NCBI GenBank assembly: GCA_016193385.1
Contig: JACPSF010000166.1
Location: forward strand, 1 to 10,447
Origin: Deltaproteobacteria bacterium
GTDB lineage: Bacteria > Desulfobacterota_B > Binatia > UBA9968
Direction of reading: 5' to 3'
DNA: 10,447 nt
Shown here: in pieces, positions 1-5,872 of the stretch
How positions within the stretch are numbered: position 1 is the first letter of the stretch
Layout of the letters: every line of letters begins with the position of its first letter
Notes under the pieces: generated by a model
Database searches by the model: none
Told to the model about the DNA's origin: nothing
What the model saw: only the letters and a program-made list of their open reading frames with translations
Translations under genes and position numbers: made by a program

Positions 1-1
1 T

Positions 2-2194
2 CCGTTCATCGTCGAGACCTCCCTGGGGCATGAAATCCTCCACCAGTGGTTCGGCAACCAGGTGTACGTCAGGGAGGAGCGGGGCAATTGGGCGGAGGGG
101 TTGACGACCTATCTTGCCGATCACCTGTACGAAGAGCAAAGGAGCGAGGGATGGAGATACCGCAAGCAGATCCTTGGCGATTACGCGAGCTATGTCCGGG
201 ACGATGACTTCCCGCTCAAGAACTTCACTCACAGGTTCAATTCCGCTTCCAGGTCGATCGGGTACGGCAAATCCGCCATGGTATTCCACATGTTGCGGCA
301 AATGGCGGGAGATGACGCTTTCTTCGGCGCCCTCAGGGGTTTTATCCGGCAAAACCAGTTTCAGCGGGCCTCCTGGGATGATCTTAAAAACGCGTTCGAG
401 GAACAATCAGGCAGAGAGTTGGCGTGGTTCTTCAACCAGTGGATTGAGCGAAAAGGGCTTCCCGAGCTCCAAATGAGCGACTTGGTCGTCGAGCGCGGCG
501 GGAGCGCCTTCGTGCTCGGCTTCGATCTGGTCCAAAGGGGAGAGATCTATAAACTCGACGTGCCGGTAACGGTTTTCTACAGGTCGGATGGGGAAAAAAA
601 GGCACGGGTTCGGCTTGACGAAAGAAAAAAGAGCGTTCGGATTGACTTAGAGAAAGAACCCTCAAAGGTTGTCATCGATGAAGACTTTGATATCGCGAGA
701 AAACTCGCGGAGCCGGAAGTTCCCGCCGTAATTGCGAGCCTCTTGGGCGACGAGAAGCTGGTCGTTGTCCGGCCCATTCGCGATGAATCCTATTATCACG
801 TGGTCATCGAAGGTTTCCGGGCAAGAGGCGCGGAAGTGAGAGCGGCTGAGTCGCTCAACGATGCGGAAATCCAGGCCGCCTCCCTTCTGCTGCTCGGCAG
901 GGAGAATCCGATTATCCGGCGGCTTTACGGGAGTGTGAAAATCCCGGACGACGGATTCAACCTCACCGTCAAAAAGAACCCGTGGAATCCCACGAAGGCC
1001 GTAGGGATCGTCTCCACCGACTCGGCCACGGAGGCGAAAGCTGCATTCCCAAAAATCTTCCACTACGGGAAATATTCTACGCTCAGGTTCGAGAAAGGGC
1101 TCAACGTGTCCCAGACCATCGAGGCGTCCGAACGAGGAATCCAAAAGGTTTTAAGGGGGGAACCGACGGCGCTCGACGTATCGACCTTAAAAAGGCTCTC
1201 GGATGTGATGGAAAGGCTGGCCACTAAGAAGATTATCTACGTGGGTGAAACCCACGATAAATTCTCGCATCACGAGGTCCAACTCCAAGTTCTTCAGGGC
1301 CTGTACCGGCAACATCCGAAGATCGCGGTCGGCATGGAGATGTTTCAGAGGCCATTTCAAAACGCGATCGACGACTACATTGCCGGCGCCATCGACGAGC
1401 GCACCTTCTTAAAACGGTCCGAGTATTTCAAGCGATGGGATGTTGACTATAATCTCTACAAGCCGATTCTGGACTTTGCCAAGGCCCGGCGGATACCCGT
1501 GGTCGCGCTCAACTTGCGGCGCGAGATCGTCGAGAAGGTCGCGAAAGGCGGGCTCGACTCGCTCTCCAAAGACGACAAGCAGGAGATTCCTCAAGAGCTG
1601 GATTTCTCCGACCAAGAGTATCGCGCCAGACTCGAAGAAGTCTTTACAGCACACGAGAATTCTCGGGAAAGAAATTTTGTATATTTCTACCAGGCTCAGA
1701 TTCTTTGGGATGAGACCATGGCGGAATCGATCGACCGGTTCCTAAAAAAGAACCCTGACTTTCGGTTGGTCGTTGTGGCCGGAGGGGGCCATCTTCAGTA
1801 TGGTTCGGGTATACCCAAGCGAACCTTCCGGAGAAACGGATTCGATTATGCGATTGTATTAAACGACGCCGAAGTTGAGAGAGGAATCGCGGACATTATC
1901 GTTTTTCCAGAACCCTCAAGAACAAAAGCGGCTCCCAAGCTCATGGTTTTCCTCAAGGAACAGGATCAAAAGGCGCGCGTTGCAGGGTTTGTGAAAGGCA
2001 GTGTCTCCGAGAAGGCGGGTCTCAAGGTAGAGGACACTCTTCTATCGCTGGATGGTTATCCCGTGGAGGGCATAGAGGACATCAAAATCGCTCTCTTCTA
2101 CAAGAAGGCGGGGGAGACGATCAAGGTCAAAATCAGACGGGCGGGTTTTTTCTCCGGTGACGAAGAGCTGGAATTCGAGGTCAAATTACCATAA
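2..2194 (+). CDS. M1-family metallopeptidase with ChaN-like and PDZ domains (5' partial)
   Basis: Partial gene: the frame is open from base 2, and 730 residues are visible before TAA. A GTG at 62 is not the start, because the 20 codons before it encode the zinc site. Residues 10-14 are HEILH followed by QWFGN, with a downstream zinc-ligand Glu at 32 (NWAEGLTTY). Tyr88 in GYGKSAMVFHML matches the M1 catalytic tyrosine region. Residues to about 230 finish the peptidase and a beta-rich part. About 240-395 is a segment I do not recognise, containing HYGKYSTLRF. About 400-620 is a ChaN/Tiki-superfamily domain with GETH at 415-418 and GGGHLQYGSG from 594. About 645-730 is a PDZ domain. Family knowledge suggests a periplasmic or lipoprotein metallopeptidase; ChaN proteins are linked to haem binding. 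Any signal peptide lies outside the window. The substrate is unknown. The domain calls are firm, the combined function is not. Confidence 0.9.
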   Translation, partial: PFIVETSLGHEILHQWFGNQVYVREERGNWAEGLTTYLADHLYEEQRSEGWRYRKQILGDYASYVRDDDFPLKNFTHRFNSASRSIGYGKSAMVFHMLRQMAGDDAFFGALRGFIRQNQFQRASWDDLKNAFEEQSGRELAWFFNQWIERKGLPELQMSDLVVERGGSAFVLGFDLVQRGEIYKLDVPVTVFYRSDGEKKARVRLDERKKSVRIDLEKEPSKVVIDEDFDIARKLAEPEVPAVIASLLGDEKLVVVRPIRDESYYHVVIEGFRARGAEVRAAESLNDAEIQAASLLLLGRENPIIRRLYGSVKIPDDGFNLTVKKNPWNPTKAVGIVSTDSATEAKAAFPKIFHYGKYSTLRFEKGLNVSQTIEASERGIQKVLRGEPTALDVSTLKRLSDVMERLATKKIIYVGETHDKFSHHEVQLQVLQGLYRQHPKIAVGMEMFQRPFQNAIDDYIAGAIDERTFLKRSEYFKRWDVDYNLYKPILDFAKARRIPVVALNLRREIVEKVAKGGLDSLSKDDKQEIPQELDFSDQEYRARLEEVFTAHENSRERNFVYFYQAQILWDETMAESIDRFLKKNPDFRLVVVAGGGHLQYGSGIPKRTFRRNGFDYAIVLNDAEVERGIADIIVFPEPSRTKAAPKLMVFLKEQDQKARVAGFVKGSVSEKAGLKVEDTLLSLDGYPVEGIEDIKIALFYKKAGETIKVKIRRAGFFSGDEELEFEVKLP

Positions 2195-2225
2195 CGACGC
2201 CGTTCCGAAATTTCATGGCCCACCC

Positions 2226-2247
2226 CACCGGCCCGGTGCTTTCGTTT
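2226..2247 (+). terminator. weak terminator-like hairpin after the M1-ChaN gene
   Basis: About 30 bases after the stop codon, CACCG (2226-2230) and CGGTG (2234-2238) form a 5-bp GC-rich stem with a 3-base loop, followed by the T-rich tract CTTTCGTTT. The position suits an intrinsic terminator, but the stem is short and the T-tract is interrupted. Confidence 0.3.
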
Positions 2248-2285
2248 GGCACTGGGTCTTTTGTAACGCAGTCACGTCTCGCGAG

Positions 2286-2339
2286 CTAACGCTTTTTTCG
2301 CCGCTTCCGGCACGTTATGCAATCAATCTTTGCCGGCAT
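2286..2339 (-). CDS. possible 17-residue basic CxxC peptide
   Basis: ATG at 2339 is preceded on the minus strand by AAGGAGGAG (2355-2347) with a 7-base spacer, the strongest Shine-Dalgarno seen in the window. The ORF encodes MPAKIDCITCRKRRKKR and ends in TAG. It carries one CxxC and an Arg/Lys-rich tail, which could bind RNA or metal, but 17 codons is too short to judge by composition. No similar family is known to me. It could be a leader peptide, a real microprotein, or a chance ORF next to a purine-rich tract. Confidence 0.25.
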   Translation of the reverse strand: MPAKIDCITCRKRRKKR

Positions 2340-2446
2340 GGGTTTTCTCCTCCTTTTCGCCTTACCTTTGAAAAGCCTTCGATCCGACACTTTAGACGCC
2401 CGAAGGGACCCTGCTCTTCAACCCCCTTGGTCCTCGGCGCAGTGTT

Positions 2447-2475
2447 TAGCGACCTTTTCAAGTCAAGATTGTCAA
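2447..2475 (-). promoter_or_regulatory. possible sigma-70-type promoter upstream of the 17-codon ORF
   Basis: On the minus strand TTGACA (2475-2470) is a perfect -35 hexamer. At exactly 17 bases spacing lies TCGCTA (2452-2447), a poor -10. Transcription would start near 2440 and give a leader of about 100 bases before the ATG at 2339. The -10 match is weak, so this is only a candidate. Confidence 0.2.
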
Positions 2476-2742
2476 GAACGTAAGGCCGGACCCCGCGTGC
2501 CCCAAATATCCAAGCTTGCCTTCACGGACGGTAGCTAAAATCTCTTCTCCTGCTTATCAGTAGAGACTCAGAATCGGGAGTCACGAGTCAACGCTAATTC
2601 TGAACCGGGCGATGGGAATGTAGCTTAAGGTCCGTGCGCTTTGAAAACGCGTGGCGTGAATCAGGGGTCTGGCGGCACTATCCGAACAATAAGCGGGTGG
2701 CGTCGCTCTGCCGAGATTGTCTAGCAGGTTGCTGAAAAAGCC

Positions 2743-2777
2743 TCCGTTCACCCTTCGACACGCTCAGGGCGAACGGA
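2743..2777. repeat. internal hairpin 1 of the MITE-like element
   Basis: TCCGTTC (2743-2749) pairs with GAACGGA (2771-2777). After one A/C mismatch, CCCT (2751-2754) pairs with AGGG (2766-2769), leaving an 11-base loop. The core TTCGACACGCTCAGGGCGAA resembles a dispersed palindromic repeat seen in many environmental genomes; that resemblance is from memory. Confidence 0.6.
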
Positions 2778-2807
2778 GCAAGTGTTGAAAACATTGACGA
2801 ATTTCCG

Positions 2808-2834
2808 TTCATGCTGAGGCTCTCGAAGCATGAA
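2808..2834. repeat. internal hairpin 2 of the MITE-like element
   Basis: TTCATGCT (2808-2815) is the exact reverse complement of AGCATGAA (2827-2834), with an 11-base spacer GAGGCTCTCGA. It is adjacent to, but different in stem sequence from, hairpin 1. Confidence 0.6.
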
Positions 2835-2868
2835 AATCACTTTTTCCGCAGCCTGCTAGAAAGGAAAG

Positions 2869-3237
2869 CCTGACCCCCCGAGCCCTGACCCGAGTCTCGG
2901 CGGGTATTTGGGTTAGGAGTTGAGGAGATTGCCCGGGTGACAGCTAGGGTGTACGGTAAGTGGTTAGAGGAGCTAAGGAGAAAGCGCCGGGGGGAAGAGA
3001 ACGAGGCACGGTCCATGGCGATGTATCTGTGTCGGACCTTGGGGGGCCACAGGCACAGCGAGATTGGTAGGGTGCTGGGGTTAGAGAAGACCTCATCGGT
3101 GAGCTCAGCTTGTTTAAGGATGAAGGCGAGAGTGGGAGCGGAGAGAAGGATAACTCGCAGGGCGCGGAAGATTGAGGAAGAGCTACAGAAGAGCCAAGAG
3201 CGGACTTGCCCCCTTTCTGACCCCTTTCCCTGACCCC
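2869..3237. mobile_element. RAYT remnant flanked by CCTGACCCC direct repeats
   Basis: The 9-base sequence CCTGACCCC stands at 2869-2877 and again at 3229-3237, bracketing the transposase fragment. Related copies of TGACCC occur just inside (2886-2891 and 3218-3224). The unit begins 8 bases after the MITE-like element and ends exactly where homology to the nucleotidyltransferase gene resumes. I infer that a RAYT-type element inserted into, or recombined with, that gene and later lost its 5' part. The repeats could be target duplication or part of the element's own REP-like ends. Confidence 0.5.
2889..3233 (+). pseudogene. C-terminal remnant of a REP-associated tyrosine transposase (RAYT)
   Basis: The frame is open from 2889 after a TGA at 2886. 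A possible GTG at 2937 has no good ribosome binding site. About 110 residues resemble the DnaA-C-like helix-turn-helix tail found at the end of many RAYT (TnpA_REP) proteins: a GVEEIARVTARVYG-type helix, EARSMAMYLCRTLGG, then HSEIGRVLGLEKTSSVSSAC, and the ending EEELQKSQERT. The catalytic Y1 domain (HUH motif and tyrosine) is absent. I see no trace of it between 2540 and 2880, so this is a 5'-truncated fragment and not an active transposase. It could still make a small DNA-binding protein, but nothing in the sequence requires that. Confidence 0.6.
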
Positions 3238-3352
3238 TTCGGACGCACCCAGACATCAAGGTCTTCTGTGGCGGAGCGTGGGCGCCGACCACAAGGAACT
3301 CAACGTTATGGGCGTTGAATTCGGCTAATAGATCTCTGAAGTCGCGGTTCAT
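3237..3352 (-). pseudogene. broken nucleotidyltransferase-fold gene (DUF6036/AbiEii-like N-terminus)
   Basis: From ATG at 3352 the minus strand reads MNRDFRDLLAEFNAHNVEFL followed by VVGAHA, the typical start of small nucleotidyltransferase-fold proteins found beside short partner genes. The frame then breaks. The next conserved block ATEDLDVWVRP (from 3272 down to about 3240) continues in another frame after only two extra bases. Intact relatives carry about eight residues (LAAHGxPR-like) between these blocks, so roughly 22 bases appear deleted. Just after VRP the gene is cut by the RAYT remnant, which removes the remaining protein. The gene therefore cannot make a functional enzyme. Its start overlaps the end of the preceding small gene by 47 bases. 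Confidence 0.6.
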
Positions 3353-3515
3353 CGGCCCGGTTCGATTGCCAAGCAAGGCAGAGAAGCGTGAGCTCCCACA
3401 CCGCCTCAATTCGCTCCTCCGGCGTGGCTTTGTCCCAATGCGATTCTCGGGTCAGTAGATCTCCGCTCCGGATAACGCGGGTGATGAGGCTTCTACGTGG
3501 GGCGGCCGTTTCCAT
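3306..3515 (-). CDS. small protein partnered with a nucleotidyltransferase-fold gene
   Basis: A 69-residue protein beginning METAAPRRSLITRV, with TPEERIEAVWELTLL near residues 31-45 and DEPRLQRSISRIQRP at the end. From memory, short proteins with a PEERLxxVWxLTLxxW core and an RLQR-containing tail are encoded directly before nucleotidyltransferase-fold genes, as here, in toxin-antitoxin-like pairs. The molecular role of this small partner is not known to me. The gene is intact, but its downstream partner is broken. There is no clear Shine-Dalgarno, while a perfect TATAAT lies 9 bases before the ATG, so the message may be almost leaderless. It could be a leftover gene that is no longer functional. 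Confidence 0.5.
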   Translation of the reverse strand: METAAPRRSLITRVIRSGDLLTRESHWDKATPEERIEAVWELTLLCLAWQSNRADEPRLQRSISRIQRP

Positions 3516-3524
3516 AGCAACTAT

Positions 3525-3530
3525 ATTATA
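3525..3530 (-). promoter_or_regulatory. -10 element TATAAT before the small partner gene
   Basis: A perfect TATAAT reads on the minus strand at 3530-3525, nine bases before the ATG at 3515. No good -35 hexamer stands 16-18 bases upstream (AAGAAA at 17). Transcription from it would leave a leader of only a few bases, consistent with the missing ribosome binding site. Confidence 0.35.
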
Positions 3531-3576
3531 GCGTAATTCTCGGTAAATTTCTTTGGCGTCGCGCGAGGAGGACTGA

Positions 3577-3610
3577 AAGACGGGATCAGCCTTAGTGCAC
3601 GGGCCGTCTT
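3577..3610 (-). terminator. weak terminator-like inverted repeat after the catabolic operon
   Basis: AAGACGG (3577-3583) and CCGTCTT (3604-3610) form a 7-bp stem with a 20-base loop, about 45 bases after the last operon stop codon. There is no proper T-tract on the minus strand after the stem, so it may not terminate transcription on its own. Confidence 0.25.
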
Positions 3611-3655
3611 CTTAGGCAACAGGCAAGGGGCGGGCGAGGGAGGCTGCCTGCCCGG

Positions 3656-5368
3656 TCAATGCGCGAGTCCAAACTTGCTGATGTCTCCCCCGGAGAAGAA
3701 AGTGCCGATGAGGTTGCCGCGCGTGATCGGAAGATCGAGGTGCGACGGGTGCGACTCGTCGTGATGGATGGTGATCCGATACGGCCTTGGCCGCCGCACG
3801 TGGTTGCGCGCGATGGCCTGTAAGGAATTCACAGGCGGCTCGTCGTCGGCTCCCTTGACTCGGATCGCGATACGCTCGCCGGCCTGAAACAAGCGCCCTG
3901 TCGGCACGATCGGAATGCGCAGTTCGTAGATCTTGCCCGGTTCGAGCGGCTCCCGCTCCTCATGCGCCAGCACGGGTTCCCACGGCTCGCTGTCGTCTCG
4001 CAGGCGGCGCTGCGAGGCGCGCAGCCAGCCGCGCGTCAGCTCGTGCTCTTTGCCATCCCGATCGATGAGCAACAGGGTTGCGAACAGCAGCGCTTCCGTA
4101 TCGGTGGTGGAGAGATACAGGGTCAGGACGCTCGGGCCCAGCACCTCCGTGTTCTCGACGAGCGGCGGCGTTGCGTAGGTCGCCGAGCCGTGCTCGAAGT
4201 TCGATTCGTCGAAGGAATCTGCGCCCTCCCCCGGCCAGAGTTCGTGCTCGCTGAGCAGGCCGTCCTTGTGCAGATAGAACGTCGTCCAGCGCGCGTCAGG
4301 CGGCGGCCAGTCGACCAGCGACTTCCACTCGCCGGTGGGAGGAATGAAGCAACGGATCGGCGGCTCGTCCATGACGCCGGTATCGATCCCCTTGAGCCAG
4401 TAGTCGAACCAGCGCAGCGACTCGTCCTGGTACTGGTAGAGCGGGCGGTCGAGATAGACGCCCGGACCGATGACCATTTTTTTGGGCCCCTTCCACTCCT
4501 TCCAGGCCGTAAACGCGCCAGGCAGGTGGAGGCCGTAGTTCCCCCAGCAGGCGCCCAGGTAGGCCGGCAGCGTGGCTTTCATGTCGCGGGCGCTGCGCGT
4601 GCGCCAGAACGGCCCATCGAACGGATTCAGAATGACATCGACGATCAGCGGGTTCGTGCCCACCTCCGGGTTCTGCAGCGCTTCGCGCAGCACCGGCACG
4701 GCCATGATCTCCTCGTCGCGCATGGCTCGCTCGATGGCCTGCTTGAAGCCGTCTTCGCCTAGCATCTCCTTTGTCAAGCTGCGGTATCTGGGCCGGTGCA
4801 GGCTGTTGCGCCAGTGGGCGAGGAAGCCGTGCGCCAGGATGCCGCCGTGGTACGAGCGCTGGCGGTAGTCGTCAGTGCCCGCGAATGGGGCGAAGATGGC
4901 CTTCAGCGGCTTTGGGCCGGCCGCAGCCACCGCCTTGGCGAGCCTGGCAAAGTAGGAGACGCCGAACATCCCCACGTCGCCGGTGCTCCAGGACTGCGCT
5001 GCGAGCCAGTCGATGAGATGGCAGATGTCCTGGACCTCTACCGGGCCCAGCAGCTGATAGAAACCCTCCGACTTGCCGGTGCCGCGCACGTTGAAGACGG
5101 CGTGGACGTAGCCGCGGCGGGCGAAGAAGGTCGAGTCGCCGCTTTCCATGTAGCCGCGCATAGGGGTGAAGCCGACAGGGCGCATGGGTTGTGACTGCAG
5201 ATCCTTGTTGTAGGGGTGAGCGCCGAGGATAACAGGGAATCGCTCGGAGGATGCGGGGCGGTAGATATCCCCATCCAACGCTGTACCGTCCGGCATAGGA
5301 ACGCGCACGTCTCGCTCCACCACAACGTCGTACTTCCGTCCCGACGTGGACCACTTGCGTGTGAACAC
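3656..5368 (-). CDS. CocE/NonD-type alpha/beta hydrolase (X-Pro dipeptidyl-peptidase-like)
   Basis: I favour GTG at 5368 (570 aa): AGGGGAGG lies 10 bases before it, whereas TTG at 5407 (583 aa) has GGAG only 2 bases away. In the 583-residue numbering, about 25-340 is the PepX/CocE alpha/beta-hydrolase domain. VRVPMPDGTALDGDIYRP and HPYNKD (Tyr66) fit the N-terminal strands and oxyanion Tyr, and GVSYFA has nucleophile Ser151. About 400-565 is the PepX_C jelly-roll domain. Such enzymes hydrolyse acyl esters or amides and proline peptides. Where CocE has Asp in a WYDGF motif, this protein has WGNYG (Asn290), and the GPWSH His position reads GPGVYL, so the classical triad is incomplete. No signal peptide is seen, suggesting a cytoplasmic enzyme. 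It is the last gene of the operon, about 71 bases after the DUF35 gene, with no internal terminator seen. The substrate is unknown. Confidence 0.85.
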   Translation of the reverse strand: MFTRKWSTSGRKYDVVVERDVRVPMPDGTALDGDIYRPASSERFPVILGAHPYNKDLQSQPMRPVGFTPMRGYMESGDSTFFARRGYVHAVFNVRGTGKSEGFYQLLGPVEVQDICHLIDWLAAQSWSTGDVGMFGVSYFARLAKAVAAAGPKPLKAIFAPFAGTDDYRQRSYHGGILAHGFLAHWRNSLHRPRYRSLTKEMLGEDGFKQAIERAMRDEEIMAVPVLREALQNPEVGTNPLIVDVILNPFDGPFWRTRSARDMKATLPAYLGACWGNYGLHLPGAFTAWKEWKGPKKMVIGPGVYLDRPLYQYQDESLRWFDYWLKGIDTGVMDEPPIRCFIPPTGEWKSLVDWPPPDARWTTFYLHKDGLLSEHELWPGEGADSFDESNFEHGSATYATPPLVENTEVLGPSVLTLYLSTTDTEALLFATLLLIDRDGKEHELTRGWLRASQRRLRDDSEPWEPVLAHEEREPLEPGKIYELRIPIVPTGRLFQAGERIAIRVKGADDEPPVNSLQAIARNHVRRPRPYRITIHHDESHPSHLDLPITRGNLIGTFFSGGDISKFGLAH

Positions 5369-5378
5369 GAGCCTGGAA

Positions 5379-5386
5379 CCTCCCCT
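5379..5386 (-). promoter_or_regulatory. Shine-Dalgarno deciding the CocE-like start
   Basis: AGGGGAGG reads on the minus strand at 5386-5379, ten bases before GTG at 5368. This supports GTG over the TTG at 5407, which would add 13 residues (beginning MKVQINRRGG) that do not look like a signal peptide. Confidence 0.5.
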
Positions 5387-5439
5387 ACGATTAATTTGGA
5401 CCTTCAATACTCCAGGCGCCGGAATAGTTCATCTCGTGC

Positions 5440-5871
5440 CTAGTTGCGCGGCTTGAACTTGGGAAGGAAGATGCCGGGGGCCGCCTCTTCGAAGACCGCC
5501 TCGACCTCCATGTCGATCTTCACCTTCTCGATCGGGCAGCTCACGATGTTGCTCGTCAGCCGCGGCCCCTCTTCCAGGTCGACCCAGGCAGCGACGTAAG
5601 GAATGTCGCCTTCGAATGCTCTAAGGGAGCGACCGACGATCTCGCGGATCACGGAAAAGGCAAAAATCTTTCCGCGCCCGCTAACGGGCGTCCACTGGAG
5701 CCTTTCGCTGCCGCACTCGACGCACGCGGGACGCGGGCACCAGACCCAGGCGCGGCAATCGCTGCAGCGTTGAATAACCAGATGCTTCTTGGCGGTTGCT
5801 TCCCAAAAGGGTTGGGTGAGTGGAATGACTTCGGGAAGCGGCTTTTTGCTCTCTCGGACTGGCTCGGCCAT
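5440..5871 (-). CDS. Zn-ribbon/OB-fold protein (DUF35), partner of the thiolase-fold protein
   Basis: A 143-residue protein of normal DUF35 length. Residues 20-30 (QPFWEATAKKH) form the usual N-terminal helix leading into a rubredoxin-like zinc ribbon with CSDC (36, 39) and CVEC (50, 53); an extra Cys45 lies between. Residues 60-140 form the OB-fold, with GRGKIFAFSVI and PYVAAWVDLEEGPRLTSNIV. Family knowledge: DUF35 proteins pair with thiolase-fold enzymes, as in the ChsH2 DUF35 domain with the Ltp2 aldolase, or the archaeal HMG-CoA synthase complex, and help bind or channel acyl-CoA. ATG at 5871 comes one base after the thiolase TGA, with AGAGG six bases upstream, so the two are probably translated together. 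It acts in the cytoplasm. Confidence 0.9.
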   Translation of the reverse strand: MAEPVRESKKPLPEVIPLTQPFWEATAKKHLVIQRCSDCRAWVWCPRPACVECGSERLQWTPVSGRGKIFAFSVIREIVGRSLRAFEGDIPYVAAWVDLEEGPRLTSNIVSCPIEKVKIDMEVEAVFEEAAPGIFLPKFKPRN

Positions 5872-5872
5872 T

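Larger units (their letters stand above)
2242..2719. other. intergenic stretch with no convincing large gene
   Basis: About 480 bases with no ORF that looks like a protein on either strand. The two plus-strand frames open here give low-complexity Pro/Ser/Arg-rich translations without a ribosome binding site or family resemblance. The only items with some signal are a 17-codon minus-strand ORF with a strong Shine-Dalgarno (2286-2339) and a possible promoter upstream of it. Bases near 2620-2665 resemble part of a serine tRNA but do not fold into one. The stretch ends at the terminal repeat of the MITE-like element. Confidence 0.5.
2720..2860. mobile_element. MITE-like element, 141 bp, 21-bp terminal inverted repeats
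   Basis: The left end (2720-2740) begins TCTAGCAGG and ends GAAAAAG. The right end (2840-2860) is its reverse complement at 19 of 21 positions. Each terminus contains CTAG (2721-2724 and 2856-2859), which fits a 4-base YTAR-type target duplication as made by IS5-group transposases, though CTAG is itself a palindrome and could belong to the repeat. There is no ORF inside. The interior holds two hairpins: TCCGTTC/GAACGGA (2743-2749, 2771-2777) extended by CCCT/AGGG, and TTCATGCT/AGCATGAA (2808-2815, 2827-2834). This is a non-autonomous element that would need a transposase supplied elsewhere. Confidence 0.7.

Noticed and set aside
2157..2538. two overlapping plus-strand open frames of 73 and 108 codons after the M1-ChaN gene
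   Set aside because: There is no ribosome binding site, the compositions are rich in Ser, Pro and Arg, one overlaps the upstream gene out of frame, and no recognisable motif is present.
2615..2690. serine-tRNA-like stretch (GCTTAAGGTCCGTGCGC then TTTGAAA and ACGCGTGG)
   Set aside because: The anticodon arm resembles tRNA-Ser(TGA), but the closing pair is mismatched and there is no T-arm GTTCGA sequence and no matching acceptor stem. It may be chance or a very degraded fragment.
3218..3237. CCCCTTTC/TGACCCC short repeats as a possible repeat array
   Set aside because: There are only two or three short, unevenly spaced copies, better explained as the edge of the RAYT remnant.
2837..3409. 190-codon open frame on the minus strand
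   Set aside because: Only the first part (from Met at 3352) matches the nucleotidyltransferase start. The rest reads antisense through the RAYT remnant and the MITE-like element, so it is not one gene.
3577..3655. CRISPR, riboswitch or regulator site between the operon and the small gene
   Set aside because: Only a weak inverted repeat is present. There are no regularly spaced repeats and no recognisable riboswitch core.
3962..4762. 266-codon open frame on the plus strand
   Set aside because: It is antisense to the CocE-like hydrolase, with low-complexity Arg/Val/Gln-rich translation and no ribosome binding site.
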